Of a stretch of 64,000 nt of DNA, positions 51,240-62,559 are shown in pieces (positions within the stretch are counted from its first letter, which is position 1; each line of letters begins with the position of its first letter). Under the pieces are notes generated by a model. It saw only the letters and a program-made list of their open reading frames with translations. It was not told the origin of the DNA and made no database searches. The stretch comes from Lycorma delicatula (lineage: Eukaryota; Arthropoda; Insecta; Hemiptera; Fulgoridae). The DNA lies in contig NC_134455.1 of the NCBI RefSeq assembly GCF_047948215.1, forward strand, positions 160,004,575 to 160,068,574, in the 5' to 3' direction. Position numbers and translations under genes: made by a program.

Positions 51240-51565
51240 TGTTGTTAACATCATCGGTCTAAGTCATGCTATATCCATGATTGGGCCTAGTGTGCCGTAT
51301 TCGCAAACGGAAATAATAACCTCCTCTATACGGTTATTCTTGCAAGGAATTCCACGGTGACAGCGTGTTCTTAACGATACAGTGTTCTTAACAGAACCAA
51401 GTTCACTGTTTATAATAACATTCCATTAATTTTGCCATTATCACGGACCACCCTTTTCAGAAAACAGACAAAATCATCAGAAACAACACGATCGGTGAAA
51501 GGAGACTGGAAACAAGCTCTTCTGTCGCATTATCAGCACGATCATTGCCTGAAATTCCAATGTGC
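51240..51565 (-). pseudogene. LINE RNase H tail (Jockey-like)
   Basis: The minus strand reads GHIGISGNDRADNATEEL near 51560-51505, matching the PGH-GI-GNE-AD--A motif at the end of LINE RNase H domains. In other frames RGGYYFRLRIRHTRPNHGY near 51330-51270 matches the RLR-GHTRLTH-Y stretch that follows RNase H. Everything upstream of the RNase H end is missing. Confidence 0.68.
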
Positions 51566-54479
51566 CATATCACAAAAAAATCTTGTTTTTTTTTCATTTT
51601 GTGACAGTTACTTCTATTTTTGCATCAATAATAATGTATTTTTCGATTTGCAACCGATGATATTGTGTGTAAAATTTAATAACAAAACTTGTTTCCCCTC
51701 TCGATTTTTTCTTGAAAAATGGATATTTTTGCAAATTTTTTACTTTCTATTTCACAAAAATTTAAGCACACCTTTTTCAGCTAACGCGTAACGAAATAAT
51801 TTCTGATGATATTCCGGAGTCATTAAAGCAAAAATTAGCGATCATATAGAAAAAGTCCAACCAAAAACAGACACCGACTGGGCTAACTATTGAACCAAAT
51901 TATTGGAAACTGTATAATAGAAAAAAAAAAACTGAGCCTCTCATTGTTATCTATTAATACTGACAGCACTACCGATTTTTTGCAGTCAGATGACGAAAAC
52001 TAAATTGCATTTATTATTTGATTATTATCATAGAAATGTATTTGTTTACGCCGTTTGCGTAAAGTCGTTTTATTCCAATGAATTCAAGGTTATGGTCGAG
52101 TCTTGCAGTTTACAGGCTTGGTAATTTATTTTGCATTTTTGTAAGGCTTATCTACGTGTATTTTTAAATAGGTTGTTTGGGTTTCTTTTCGATATCAATT
52201 TCTCTCAGTCTCCAGTTTGACTTTCTGACTGCATATCATCATATTGGTGTCAACGTATTTCATATCTCGCATTATTTATTACTATTTAGTCTTAATATAC
52301 TTATTATTCTTAAGTGTTTTTTATTCTCAACCAATTTCAATATTGTCATAGTTCCTAGAAGTCTATTTCTCTTTGTCTGCCCTGATGTAATTTCTTCAAC
52401 TTGCGTATTCAGAATTTATTTTATCAGCCTTACGTAATTCTTTAGTGGTCTGCTTGCTTGTAAATTATTTTTGTTATGTTTTCGTTCTCGAATTCCACAT
52501 GTTTTCTCTAATCGTTCTCATACTAACACTAAGACACTACACTCTTGTTGCCAACACACACTCTCTTAGGTCTGCCTAGGTGTGGTTTCCCCCTCCTTTC
52601 ACTCACGCCATTTTTTCGGCAGAGTAGATCAGACCTTCACCATGTAGAGTCGCCTATGACTTTTCGCTCTCCAACTTTGTGCTAATATCTTCATCGCATT
52701 CATACTCACATACACGTTGCGGTATTTCTCTGTCGAAATGATCTCTAGTTCTACTCGTCAGTGGTTCGTTATTTCACCGATCGCTATGTTTTGTTTTTGC
52801 CTCGTTTCTTTGTCAAGTTTAATCTTTGAATTCTGTATATTACGTCTATGCTGAAAGTATTTCAATCATTACAAACTGCCAATTCTATCGACGCCGAATC
52901 TTCTCGAGCTGCTGATTACATTTTCATCGATGGAGAATCTCCAAACTTGTTGCTACATATCTGAGATGCTACGTATTAGTCTACCTCTAAACCACGTCTC
53001 ACCCCTGTATTCCTGATACACCAGTGCAGACTACGCCCAGGATTACTGTATGTATTCATTTACCTTCATTCACGAGTTCGTATCTTGATATTATTTGTAT
53101 GCTACAGGCAAGTTCAATTTTCATTATTTATTACGTTCAACAGTTATTTTATCATTAACATTTGTGGAACATTCAGTTCATTATACCGTATGCCTTTCAA
53201 TTTCAAGTTTAGTTAAAAAAAAACCTTTTATTCACTTAAGTACAGTCACGACAGGTGATTTATATAAGATTGTGTCATCGTTCAGCTGCAACTTATTTTT
53301 ACGTGCTTAATTAATTTCAATTTGTTGTTATGGTAATTAACTCTATAATTTAATTTTGTAACTTGTTAATCGCCGAGATTAATCCTTTTCTACTCAAGAA
53401 CTGTATTCATAATACTTCTCGTAAATTAACTTAAAGCAAGTTACTCCTGATGTGCAGTTATGTTTTAGGACTATGTAATTTTATATTTTCAAGAATGCTT
53501 ATTTACCAAAATGAACTCTATTTATATTATTACTTATTTAATGTGATTATATTGTAATTAACTCTTTTTTATACTGAAATTATTGTAATTTATTTTACTA
53601 AGTTAATGACATCTGTTCATTGCTAATTTTCTAATATTACAGCATATGTCAGTAAGGTAATAGTTTTCCAGTCAGACTATGTTTATTGATGTTTTGTTTT
53701 TCTAAGTATATAGTTGAAAATAAGGTGTTTTATGTTCTCTTGTTTTCAGACTTTGTTACATTGTGTATTTAAAAAATGTATATTCATGTATTTTTTCATT
53801 TAACATCATTGTTCATATGTTGATTCAGCTGATATTTTAAGTAGCATTAAGTCATGTTAATTTCATAATTTCTTTTTATGTTTTAAGGTTATGATTTTAA
53901 CATAAGTTCATTTGTTTTATTTCCAATTAAAGTCCAATTTCTTTTGGCAAATACGAGCTGTGTTATTTTTGTTAACTTTACCCAACAGTATTTTAAATAA
54001 AATACTTATGGTTTATCAGACGTGACAAACAAGGTAAGAAATATTTACTGATCTCATTTAGCACGTCTTAATTTATTTAAATTTAAAAAATAACTGTATT
54101 TTTTGTAAAATATAATAGCGCGTGGTTACTTAATATTAACGTTGTATAGTTTCTTTTGTATGCATCAGGATTTACAGGAGATACTTGGGAATAGGCCGCC
54201 TGAACACTCGTACGCGCAGTCTGTTTACTTCAACTCTAATAAGCTAACTGAATTAGGTGTAAATCGTGACAAAAGTAAGAAAAGGAATAGCAGTGAAACA
54301 TCATAGAGTGGCTACTGCTGAACATAAGTAAAGACCCTCTATGTGCTTGGGTTAGAACGCTAATTATTAAATCCAGAGGGGTTCTTCTTTCTAGGGTACT
54401 CCGCCTAGTCGGGCTTGCTCATAGACCATTAAGATCGCAATACCTTATACAATAAACTTATAACTAAGGCGCGGTGAAT
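51566..54479. other. Intron, T-rich on the plus strand, no gene recognised
   Basis: Several long-ish ORFs arise from low stop density in T-rich DNA. The patch 52560-53060 is GC-richer (CCCCTCCTTTCACTCACG, CTAGGTGTGG) and could be part of a retrotransposon, but no gag, protease, RT or integrase motif was found. Confidence 0.45.
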
Positions 54480-55440
54480 TCAGTTTTGCGGTCCATAGGA
54501 CCTTGTTAAATAAGGACCATAGAACCTTTGTAACTTCCCGCAAAAGCGGTTGAACTCACCGCGGATTAAGAAATCCGGTTGCCCTTCATCAAATAAGTTA
54601 ATAATATAACACTTTAGTAAATATAAATATGTCAAAAAGTTTTTTCCGGACGCTTTAAAATTTTTAATTTTTCCATTTAAGAGGTACAATTTTAACGCAA
54701 AGTTTTTTGAAGTTTCACAAGAAAATACTTCTGAATACCAAACGCTTTTAACGCAAAGAAGTTTGAATGTTCGTGGAGGTTCTGACAGCATCTCACTAGG
54801 CGGTTGAGGGGACCGAATGTAGTTTACTTAATATAAAAATTAATAACCGCTGTACGATTCACTAATAAAGTAACATTTAAATTACACTTTACGCTTTATT
54901 ATAAAATCTGTTTAATGATAGAAGAAAACTAATAAAATGTGAAATCGGGTTTCGTTTTACCCGCTTGTCTGACAATTAAAATCAAGGTCAAAATTTATTA
55001 ATGGAATTTAGAACTTATGATGACGAATATATTTTTCAGTTTTATAAGTTTTTAGTAATCAGTTTTGGAATATATAACAAACAAGCTAACTACATCCTCA
55101 CCCCCTAAGTCTTAAAAATACACACCCCTTAACTTAAAAATACATTACCGTAAATAACTCGTATTATCGCTGTACCGAATTTCAAGTTCCTATGTTCCGC
55201 CCCACAAAAGTTGAAATTTTAAAATGGCGGTAAATACTCTACCCTCTTGTCCGATTAATTTAATTTCGGCCAAATTTCAAATTAATCATTTTTACAATTA
55301 GTTGATATAGAGCTGGGATTGTTAAAATGGATCCCAAAAATGATGTCTGACAATTTTGTGCTCTTTTCACGTATAATTTTTGCGATTCACTTTAACAGTT
55401 TCAATCATATTTCAACTATTTTTAAATAGATTTTAACGGA
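54480..55440. other. Repeat-like intron segment with a 103-codon unassigned ORF
   Basis: A minus-strand ORF (54480-54791) includes EPPRTFKLLCVKSVWYSEVF and FNRFCGKLQRFYGPYLTRSY; I recognise no family. The region 55080-55330 has C-rich patches (CATCCTCACCCCCTAAG, TTCCGCCCCACAAAAG) similar in style to 6600-7250, suggesting shared repeat ancestry. Confidence 0.35.
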
Positions 55441-55680
55441 TAGGGATGTCACGTTGTTCATCCTGACCCCATAGGGGAAGACACCCTCCTCCAACGCCTC
55501 CGTTCCGAGTCCGAATGGACTTTACCGGAGTCATCTTCGAAACCTTGGCTTTTGACATATTCCAGTCCGCCTCGGCCAGGATACCACCGATGCGAATGCC
55601 ACGAGTAACATTCCCATCGGTGTACTACTAATTAATGAACTCAAAGCAAAACACATCTCACAGAGTCTTAAGTAAGACTG
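55441..55680. other. GC-rich island of unknown origin
   Basis: About 200 bp far above local GC content, with words such as GAAGACACCCTCCTCCAACG and TCCAGTCCGCCTCGGCCAGG. No ORF or repeat family recognised. It resembles 5' leader sequence of a LINE or a processed fragment. Confidence 0.4.
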
Positions 55681-56379
55681 AAAATACCTAACTAAACAAA
55701 GGAATTGAAATACCTAACCGCAGAACTTAAAAATGAGTTCAACACACAACACAAAACATAAAAATACACGGAACAATAACAACCCAGTAACATTGAAACA
55801 AAACAAAAGCAAAGATCAACAACAAAAACATAATTTATAAAACAAAATATCAACAAAAATAGAATAAAAGAGAAATCCAAGCAGAGCTCTAGATCCCCTC
55901 AGCCAAGTACAAAGATATTAATCCAAACACAGGTCAACATATGTAAAAAATACATCTTAACAGAAATGTTAACTTTTTTTGGGTTTTATTGGAATAGGGA
56001 GGTCTTTAAAACACCACATTTGCAAAACTCCGAATTTAAATTAAAATTTTTGCAAAATATCCAGAATTTTGGCCAATTACTTACTTTCTCTTTATATGCT
56101 GCTGCAGCAATAACAGACCTATAGCCAGGAAGTTAAAAATGTTCATATACTATCACTTTAATGATATCCCCTAACACCTGAACTGAAGAGATGTGGAGAT
56201 TGATTTCATCTATTTAAGCAGTTTATGATCATTATTGACTTAAGTTCTCCACTTTGTATAAGGATCCAAAATGTACACTTTTCATAAGGATTTTCCAAAA
56301 GCATCATGGTGCGATTGTATTAAGTCACTCTTGGAAGAACATCACAGTGTGATTGTATTTAGTCACTCTTGTAACCACA
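55681..56379. other. Intron, no gene; a short tandem-like repeat near 56300-56385
   Basis: Two similar 37-43 base units (CATCATGGTGCGATTGTATT / CATCACAGTGTGATTGTATT, each followed by AGTCACTCTTG) lie head to tail. No coding similarity otherwise. Confidence 0.55.
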
Positions 56380-56862
56380 GCCTTGCAGCTTAATTGATAC
56401 AATTTTTTTTTTTCATTTATTCCATTTCTTTTTTGTTAATTCATTGAGATTTTAATGAGACTTAAAAGAACAAAAGCAGTGATCCAATCAATATTAATCA
56501 CCCCATAGAAAATATACAAAATCTATTCTAGTTTATATGGGACAACTTACAGAACATTTCTGATCATGCATCAATACCACATTTAGTTCCATTCGGTGAT
56601 TTCATTTCTGAAGCAGTAACTTGCCAATCTTTGGAATTTAAAACAAATCACTTTTTTTATTAACTTGGATGTCAGTAGGGGTTTTTCCATCAAAACAAAG
56701 CATCTGATATCTCTCTTTTTAATAAGGATTCCTCTTTTGTTGTTAAATTGACCCAAAATCGTCAAATGAAATAGCTCTTGAAGAAGATTTCTGGCAAACT
56801 TGATGGACCTAAACCAGTCATCCACAGTCACATTTTTATGAGTGCCATTTATTGAGGTTACA
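56380..56862 (-). pseudogene. Second piggyBac-like transposase remnant
   Basis: The minus strand reads GTHKNVTVDDWFRSIKFARN near 56850-56785, matching the NVT-DNWFTS--LA-ELL catalytic-region motif with its Asp, then HLTILGQFNNKRGI. After a shift, FDGKTPTDIQVNKKSDLF and, further down, TKCGIDA near 56570 and RFCIFYGVINIDWITAFVLL near 56500-56435, corresponding to TKGGVD and RRWP--IF--LI-I--INA. It is much more decayed than the copy at 47632-50509 and is only a middle fragment. Confidence 0.6.
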
Positions 56863-57440
56863 TTTATATATATATACTACTACTAAAGGATACGACAGAT
56901 TCAGCATTAAACTAATATTTTCACCCCACAATGCATGCAAAAACAACTTTTGTTCTGTAATTATATATATATATAAATATTAATGAGACATCTTGCTTAA
57001 GAGCTATCAATTATTAGTTACATATTAGAATAACCATTTTTTTCCAAATTGAGATGTAAATGTCAATGTGTTGGTGTTAGTTGGGAAAGTTTATCTAACT
57101 CCCTTGTTAGTGAATGCTTTTGTCCTCAAGGTCTATGGAGTTTGATGACAGTCACATATATACATCACATATATACACACATACACATAACACCATACAT
57201 CACATATATACCTAATTTAATATCGGTGGGCAAACACGATAGCAACAATGTGAGCTGGTGCACAGTATACGGATGTGCTGATAAAAGCATCACTCCCACC
57301 ATAGGGCGCTGCAGAGAGTGACAGAGAGTAGTGGCACTGCAGCACCACCACTCTCAGGTTCCAATAAAGAGTGTGCATGAGAGTGAATTTTCAATTCATC
57401 ATCGATCACTACCTGGAGAAGACCAAGAAGAAGAAGATGG
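56863..57440. other. Intron with GC-rising flank of an unassigned element
   Basis: From about 57220 the sequence becomes GC-richer and contains AATAAAGAGTGTGCATGAGA (57364) and a purine-rich AAGAAGAAGAAGATGGAAGG (57427). It could be the LTR/leader of a retroelement, but no matching second copy was found in the window. Confidence 0.4.
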
Positions 57441-57450
57441 AAGGAGGTAG

Positions 57451-57714
57451 ATGTTCCCTAGCCACCTCAACGTGGACCTCCCGGTGGATGCCAACATCCC
57501 CATTGGAGCAGCAGACCTGGCCGGCCAGCTGAGGGAGCCACTGGACATGGACGCTACCTTCCCACTCCAGCTCGCCAGGTTTCAATTGCTTTGGCTGGCA
57601 GACTCAGCAGCAGTATCCGGCCCAGTATGCGATTGCTTGGGGAGAACCGCCTTGATTGCGCCAATGAAGGATGACCGATGCCGACCCTATACTGTGGGGC
57701 TCTTACTACTATAA
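57451..57714 (+). CDS. GC-rich orphan ORF, 87 codons, function unknown
   Basis: ATG 57451 to the TAA ending 57714 gives a product starting MFPSHLNVDLPVDANIPIGA, with LAGQLREPLDMDATFPLQLA and a DCLGRTALIAP region. Its GC content is far above all transporter exons and the flanks, which argues for a mobile or transferred origin. I recognise no domain. A purine-rich stretch directly precedes the ATG. It could be the first codons of a longer broken retroelement gene. Expression is unproven and I would not treat it as a host gene without support. Confidence 0.3.
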   Translation: MFPSHLNVDLPVDANIPIGAADLAGQLREPLDMDATFPLQLARFQLLWLADSAAVSGPVCDCLGRTALIAPMKDDRCRPYTVGLLLL

Positions 57715-57715
57715 G

Positions 57716-59188
57716 GGTAGTAAGTGCCACATGCTGTTGAAGCCATTTGGTGACAAGATAAATATTTTATGCAAGTGCCTTTAGTTTTCTTAAGTCTACC
57801 TTCTTTAAAGTCTGAGAGCCAGAATGTCTCCCATGTACTTTCTTCTGAAACCAAACTGGTTTATCAAGTAAATCTTCCAACACACATTCTATTTGTCTCT
57901 AAATTATCCTATGAATATTTTTTATACGTGAGATGCCACTAAAAATGCAATAGTTTTTGCATTTATTGACTTCTACTTCCTTTGTAGTGGCAACAATTAT
58001 ACTTTTTTTTTATTCTCTTAAATAAGACAATAATTCTGAAGATTACCATCTATCTTTACTGCCATCTATCCTTATTGTCTTGCTGCCTTATTTCTGTTTC
58101 TTTTATACTCTATCAAATGATCTTAAATTAGGGTCTCCTCTAATGTCCTCATAAATTTATTTTTTCTCCAATAAGATCCCATCTGACAATTGTTTTTCCC
58201 TTATTTATCCCTTTGTTCATTTCTGCTGCCTCTCGTGCTCTCTTACCACTCAAGGCTCCAAACTGCACTTCTGATTCTAATATATTCTGGTTTCATTTAT
58301 CAAACGTTTTCTCTTACGTTTCTATAGATTTCTCATATTTTGTCCACTTGATCAGTCAATTCTCTTTGAGAAAGTTGCTGTATTGCAACAATACAATCTA
58401 TTATCATCCATCAATCAATTCTAATATCTTCAACTTCAGTTGAATCTACTCGTACTTTGGAATTATTTAATATCTATGATTTTTTCAAATCCTAACTTTA
58501 CTTTACTACCTTTCAGACAAAAAGATTACCTTTCAAATCTTATTTTTTTCTTTAATTTCTTAAAGTTCTACCTACATTTTATTATAACTGAATTGTGCTC
58601 AGAATTAATATCTGCTCTTGGGTATGTTTTACAGTCCATAATTTTGTTTCAAAATCTCTGCCTAATTATTACAGTGAATTACTATTATCTCATTACCTAC
58701 ATAAGCCTTTTTCTTTTTATGAGTTTTAAAAAGGGTTCACAATCCACAGTTTAAACTTAGAGAAATAAAAATAAATAATTATCAATATAAAATAAATTAT
58801 GATGATTTATTAGTATTAAAAAAATGTAATACTACAGCTGGAGACAAAGTTTATCATTCCTTTTAAAATCCTACGATCACTATAAAAATGTCTTAAACTA
58901 CCTGAAATTTGATGAGAGTATATTTAAAACCTATGAAAAGTTGATATCAATTTTGCCCACATTTTTTTAAAGAGGATCATATGTTTACATTGAGAGGAAA
59001 ATCATCATATTTCATCACATTTTACTATCAATAACAGAATAAAGATGAAAGTGAATCTTAAGTCTCTTTAATTGTTACATCATTAAGGAACAGGCTTACA
59101 CTAATAGATTTACCCCAATATTGAAGATTCATGCATGATTTACTTTTAATATATATTTGAACATGTTAAATGAATGTATATACATTAC
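57716..59188. other. Intron, nothing recognised
   Basis: T-rich on the plus strand, with two ORFs (58213-58443, 58440-58754) made of hydrophobic low-complexity sequence and no motif. No repeat pair found. Confidence 0.5.
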
Positions 59189-59278
59189 CTGAACAACAAA
59201 GTAGATTGCTATAAATGGAATGATAAACAATACAAATGGCGGAAGAAAGATTCCAATTATAATTAGTGTTCCCACCAC
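59189..59278 (-). CDS. ABCC1-like: MRP1-like transporter, local exon 2 of 9 (TMD2 membrane helices)
   Basis: This exon is exactly 90 bp, 30 codons, phase 0 at both ends. The acceptor is TTTTCTAG and the donor GTAATG. The product is almost entirely hydrophobic (VVGTLIIIGIF, LPP turn, FVLFIIPFIAIYFVVQ) and fits the helix pair that precedes RFYV in MRP proteins; the 90-nt length matches what I expect for this family's exon structure. It follows directly from the previous exon's GIAFM. No coding sequence needs to be inserted between the two exons, which argues against the exon-like ORF near 60000 being part of this gene. Confidence 0.92.
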
Positions 59279-60197
59279 CTAGAAAAGGTCCAAACATGGA
59301 TGTATAAGTAACGGTAATAGTAAAAAAAATGTTAAATAAAAATAAGAAATAATTATTTTAACAAACAAATACCTTATTTTGTTTTCTCTTAAAAATGCAC
59401 TAGCTAATTCATAAAATACTGTACTTACTTATTGTTAAGTGTATGTGTTACCATATGAAAGTGTCATAACAATGTCCGATCATTTTTTTATGACTACAAG
59501 TAAAACACCTGTTATTTAAATTAGGAATAAAGTATGCTTTGCATCTGCTACAATACATAATAAAAAAGTTATAATAGGATATCATTAATATCATTTTTAC
59601 TAACATCTTTCTTCTGCATACTAACAAAAGTATTACTCATCAAAGGGTAGTAGTTCAGTCGATACACAAGGTGGGGATAGATTGCTGGAATGGCAGCTAG
59701 TTTCTTGCTACCTACAAGATTATGACATTATGTCACAGTACATTATTCCCTCCAGTGTATTATTAGCAGTTCCAAAACTACTTCTTACACCCCAATTAGA
59801 ACTAATGCACACCTTTGTGGTTGTTTTTAAAATCTAGACCAAGTAATAATATATTTGTTAGGTGCTATTACTGGTTGTAGGCAAGCTATTATGTGACTCT
59901 AGTCCCTCAAGAAAGTCATATAACTATGCCCAAAAATAACAAAATCCCATATCCTGGCTTACCAGAGTAATAATCTAAAGCATCTGTAGACTTACCATGG
60001 AAAATTGGGGTTCTGTTGCTTTTTCATTGACCCAAATAAACTGTTGGATTTCAGCATTCCATGCCTGTTGATATCCATTTAATGATAATCAACTTTAATA
60101 TAAAAACTATTCATACTATGTTTATGATTTTACTTACTGGTGAGTAGATACGTCTTATTAGGAGTGCATTTCCTGATTTAAAATGACACTGTAAATA
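59279..60197. other. Intron, no supported exon
   Basis: Mostly AT-rich. A 39-codon minus-strand frame near 59998-60085 ends at a GTAAGT sequence but has a poor acceptor and no place in the MRP alignment. Confidence 0.5.
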
Positions 60198-60294
60198 CGA
60201 GGGCTATTCAGAAAGTAAGGAACGTTTCCACCTGACGCCGCCAGGCGCACGCCAATCGCGTATATATTGGTGTGCTCATGCTCGGCACCTCAGT

Positions 60295-60998
60295 AACCTG
60301 CACTTTCCCCCGTTCAGCCCTTCGGGAATTACAAGGTTAATGGTATGTAACTTCGGTTACTACCAATTCTTGGAAAGTGCAGGCCAAAGAAGAACGAAGA
60401 GGTCTTCGGGAGAAGAAGAGGGAGAAGATGAAGAAGAAGGAAGACCAGCCACTCGTCTCAACATCACGGACTGGAGTCCGGAACAGAGCCCAGCAGAGAT
60501 GCGTCCTGAAGGGCAGCCATACCAGAAGCGGATGAAGAGCTTCTAAACATCCTCTCCTTTTCAAAACTTACAATAAGATAAAATAACCCAGCAATTGCGA
60601 CTCCTCCGGAAAAGGGGACGCGTTGCTTCCTCCTTACAGGTAGTGCCCCGTTGTGGCGTATTCCTGCTAGCCTATTAAGAGTTAGCACCGAAAGGACTTC
60701 AGTGGACGGTCTGAAGGGGAATTACGTCGGAAGGACAGGCTTTATAAGCCTAGCCTTCCGCGGTCGGCCCATGAAATGGGTTCGATAACGCTGGTTTAAC
60801 AACGGATTGGAATGCAATTAAATCCGTCTTAAATTCACTAAAATAATAATAGACAAAAATTGAAAAATTAGATCCGAGATTAAAAAATAACCTTTTAAAA
60901 AACAAGCCCGATTAGAATGATCCAGCAGCAAGGGACTCTGTCCAGGTTCTGCGATAAAGTAGGGAGTAATAGACTCCTGCCAACTTTGCATTCCATTC
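60295..60998. mobile_element. 704-bp insertion inside mariner, with 12-bp target duplication
   Basis: CGGCACCTCAGT occurs at 60283-60294 and 60999-61010, directly flanking the insert, while the joined flanks read as an uninterrupted mariner leader. The insert has no evident inverted ends and no poly-A. Its first half is GC-rich: a plus-strand frame of 68 codons with EEEGEDEEEG, and a minus-strand frame of 74 codons. The 12-bp duplication fits a LINE-type or SINE-type insertion; the source family is not recognised. Confidence 0.85.
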
Positions 60999-61075
60999 CG
61001 GCACCTCAGTCAGCGTCCAGCCGTGACAACGGGAACATCTCCGCACTGCCCGTTTTTTTTATATACAAATTTGAA

Positions 61076-61559
61076 ATGTGTGCTGCAATCGAAAATCCCG
61101 CCAGTTGTGAGGTGCGGTCTGTGATTCGTTTTTTGTTGGCAAAAAACTTAAAACCAATAGAAATTCATCGGGAACTGTGTGAAGTGTACGGGAACAACGT
61201 AATGAGTGAAAGTTCTGTCAGGAAGTGGTGCATTCAGTGTAAAAATGGCCGAACAAACGTTCACGATAAAGAGATGAGTGGACGTCTGAGAATTGTGACT
61301 GATGATCTGGTCTCCAAAGTTGACGAAAAGATTCGTGAAAACCGCCGTTTCACAATAACTGAGCTTTCTCTATGTTTCCCACAAGTTTCACGGACTTTAT
61401 TGTTTGAAATTGTTTCACAGTAGCTAGGCTACCACAAATTTTGTGCAAGATGGGTGCGTCACTGAGTGGTTGAGATCACAGGCGGCAGAATTCTATGACA
61501 CAGGAATTTCAAAGCTTGTCCACCGCTGTGATAAGTGCCTGAATTTGTATGGTGATTAG
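61076..61559 (+). pseudogene. Mariner transposase, N-terminal domain joined to C-terminal tail
   Basis: In-frame ATG 61076 reads MCAAIENPASCEVRSVIRFL, then IHRELCEVYGNNVMSESSVR, GRTNVHDKEMSGR, VTDDLVSKVDEKIRENRRFT and FPQVSRTLLFEIV, the complete paired helix-turn-helix DNA-binding region. A TAG follows at 61421-61423. Beyond KFCARWV (61440-61455) sequence jumps to SQAAEFYDTGISKLVHRCDK then CLNLYGD, the extreme C-terminus. All catalytic Asp residues are deleted, removing roughly 180-200 residues. An upstream in-frame ATG at 60917 lies in the inserted DNA and is not the native start. Confidence 0.9.
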
Positions 61560-61670
61560 GTTGAAAAGTAGTATTTTAGTCCCTCTTCACATGTATATAA
61601 TAAAAAGTTTTTCTTGTACTTGGTTTTTTAAAATTCCAAAACGTTCCTTACTTTCTGAATAGCCCTCGTA

Positions 61671-61971
61671 TATCATTTGATTAGTCAGTTCTTTACTTCC
61701 ATGATGTGGTCTTGATATGCAAGAGAAGTTAGTGCTGAGAGAGGAGAGCAATTTGTGGCAGTTTTGTCAAGAGACAAATAAGGTTGATGGGCCACTTATT
61801 AACACATAAGATGTTCTAATTATATATAAGAAAAAGATTAGCACAGAATAAAAAGCAGTGCAGGAAAATATCAAACTAGTTTAAAAACTGATAACTAAAA
61901 AACAAAATATAATGTTAGTGAGGAATGTTGTTTTTCTGGATGCATGTAATAGATTATAGTGAACTACTCAC
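61671..61971. other. Intron between mariner and exon 1
   Basis: AT-rich; it contains no coding similarity and ends at the exon donor. Confidence 0.5.
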
Positions 61972-62192
61972 CATAAAAGCTATACCGATAAAACCTTGAA
62001 GGTTGACTGGAAGAATTGAATCCAAAGCATCAACATCCTTGCTGAATCTATTCAATATGCGTCCATAAGGGGTTATATTGAAGAAAGTCATAGGAAGTCT
62101 AAATACATTATGCAGCATTGCATTGTGCAGAGTTTTTGAAGCAATCAAAGCACCAAGGTATATAATTAATGTTGATATGCTAACACTAAACA
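61972..62192 (-). CDS. ABCC1-like: MRP1-like transporter, local exon 1 of 9 (TMD2 intracellular loop)
   Basis: This 221-bp exon holds 2 bases of a split codon plus 73 codons. The acceptor is TTTTCAG just above 62192 and the donor is a strong GTGAGT from 61971. It encodes the end of one membrane helix (STLIIYLGALIAS), the cytoplasmic loop with FRLPMTFFNITPYGRILNRF and SKDVDALDS, and the start of the next helix. The NRFSKD-D block is diagnostic of ABCC TMD2. Upstream exons must lie beyond 64000 because nothing in frame was found between 62193 and the window end. The reading frame is intact. Confidence 0.93.
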
Positions 62193-62372
62193 CTGAAAAC
62201 ACAGAATCAAAATAAATATACATAATTAATTACCTAGAAGTGAAAAACGTATATTTTATCATTCTATTTTAAAAAGATGATACTCCTGAACGTGTTTAGG
62301 AATAGAGGAACTGATGCTTGTAAAGGAGTGGAATTTATCATGATGAGGGGGGATGTCTGTTAACATTAACTA
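62193..62372. other. Short intron segment upstream of exon 1
   Basis: AT-rich; contains the acceptor and its weak pyrimidine tract (ATTCTGTGTTTTCAG). Nothing else. Confidence 0.5.
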
Positions 62373-62559
62373 AGTGCAAAAGCGAGTCAAAAATTATCAA
62401 CACTTTCGTCATAACACACTTTCAAGTTGTCATACCCTTTTTGTGCATGTTTGCTTAGAGTTAGTGTGAGTGCAGCACTTGTATGAAATTTGATCCCAAT
62501 TGCATCATTTGTCTTCTGGCTATTAAAGGATAAACATGTCTATTCCACTAACAGTTTGC

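Larger units (their letters stand above)
60198..61668 (+). mobile_element. Mariner element with deleted catalytic domain and a 704-bp insertion
   Basis: Terminal repeats CGAGGGCTATTCAGAAAGTA then AGGAACGTTT are perfectly inverted at both ends over about 30 bp, and TA flanks each end (60196-60197; 61669-61670). The 5' leader is split by an insertion at 60295-60998. The transposase keeps only its N-terminal domain and C-terminal tail, so this copy is non-autonomous. The intact ends would still be substrates for a matching transposase made elsewhere. Confidence 0.93.

Noticed and set aside
52177..54000. Possible LTR retrotransposon
   Set aside because: Some GC-rich patches and open frames, but no paired LTRs, gag, protease, RT or integrase motif found.
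54480..54791. 103-codon minus-strand ORF
   Set aside because: No recognised motif, no supporting context and repeat-like surroundings; mentioned only within the regional entry.
57049..57321. 90-codon plus-strand ORF
   Set aside because: Contains a low-complexity ATA/CAC-repeat stretch translating to HIYTHIHITPY; no conserved motif.
59998..60085. Exon-like minus-strand frame (AWNAEIQQFIWVNEKATEPQ) ending at GTAAGT between transporter exons 1 and 2
   Set aside because: Exons 1 and 2 already join in phase and align to MRPs without a gap. The upstream acceptor lacks a pyrimidine tract and the peptide has no ABCC similarity.
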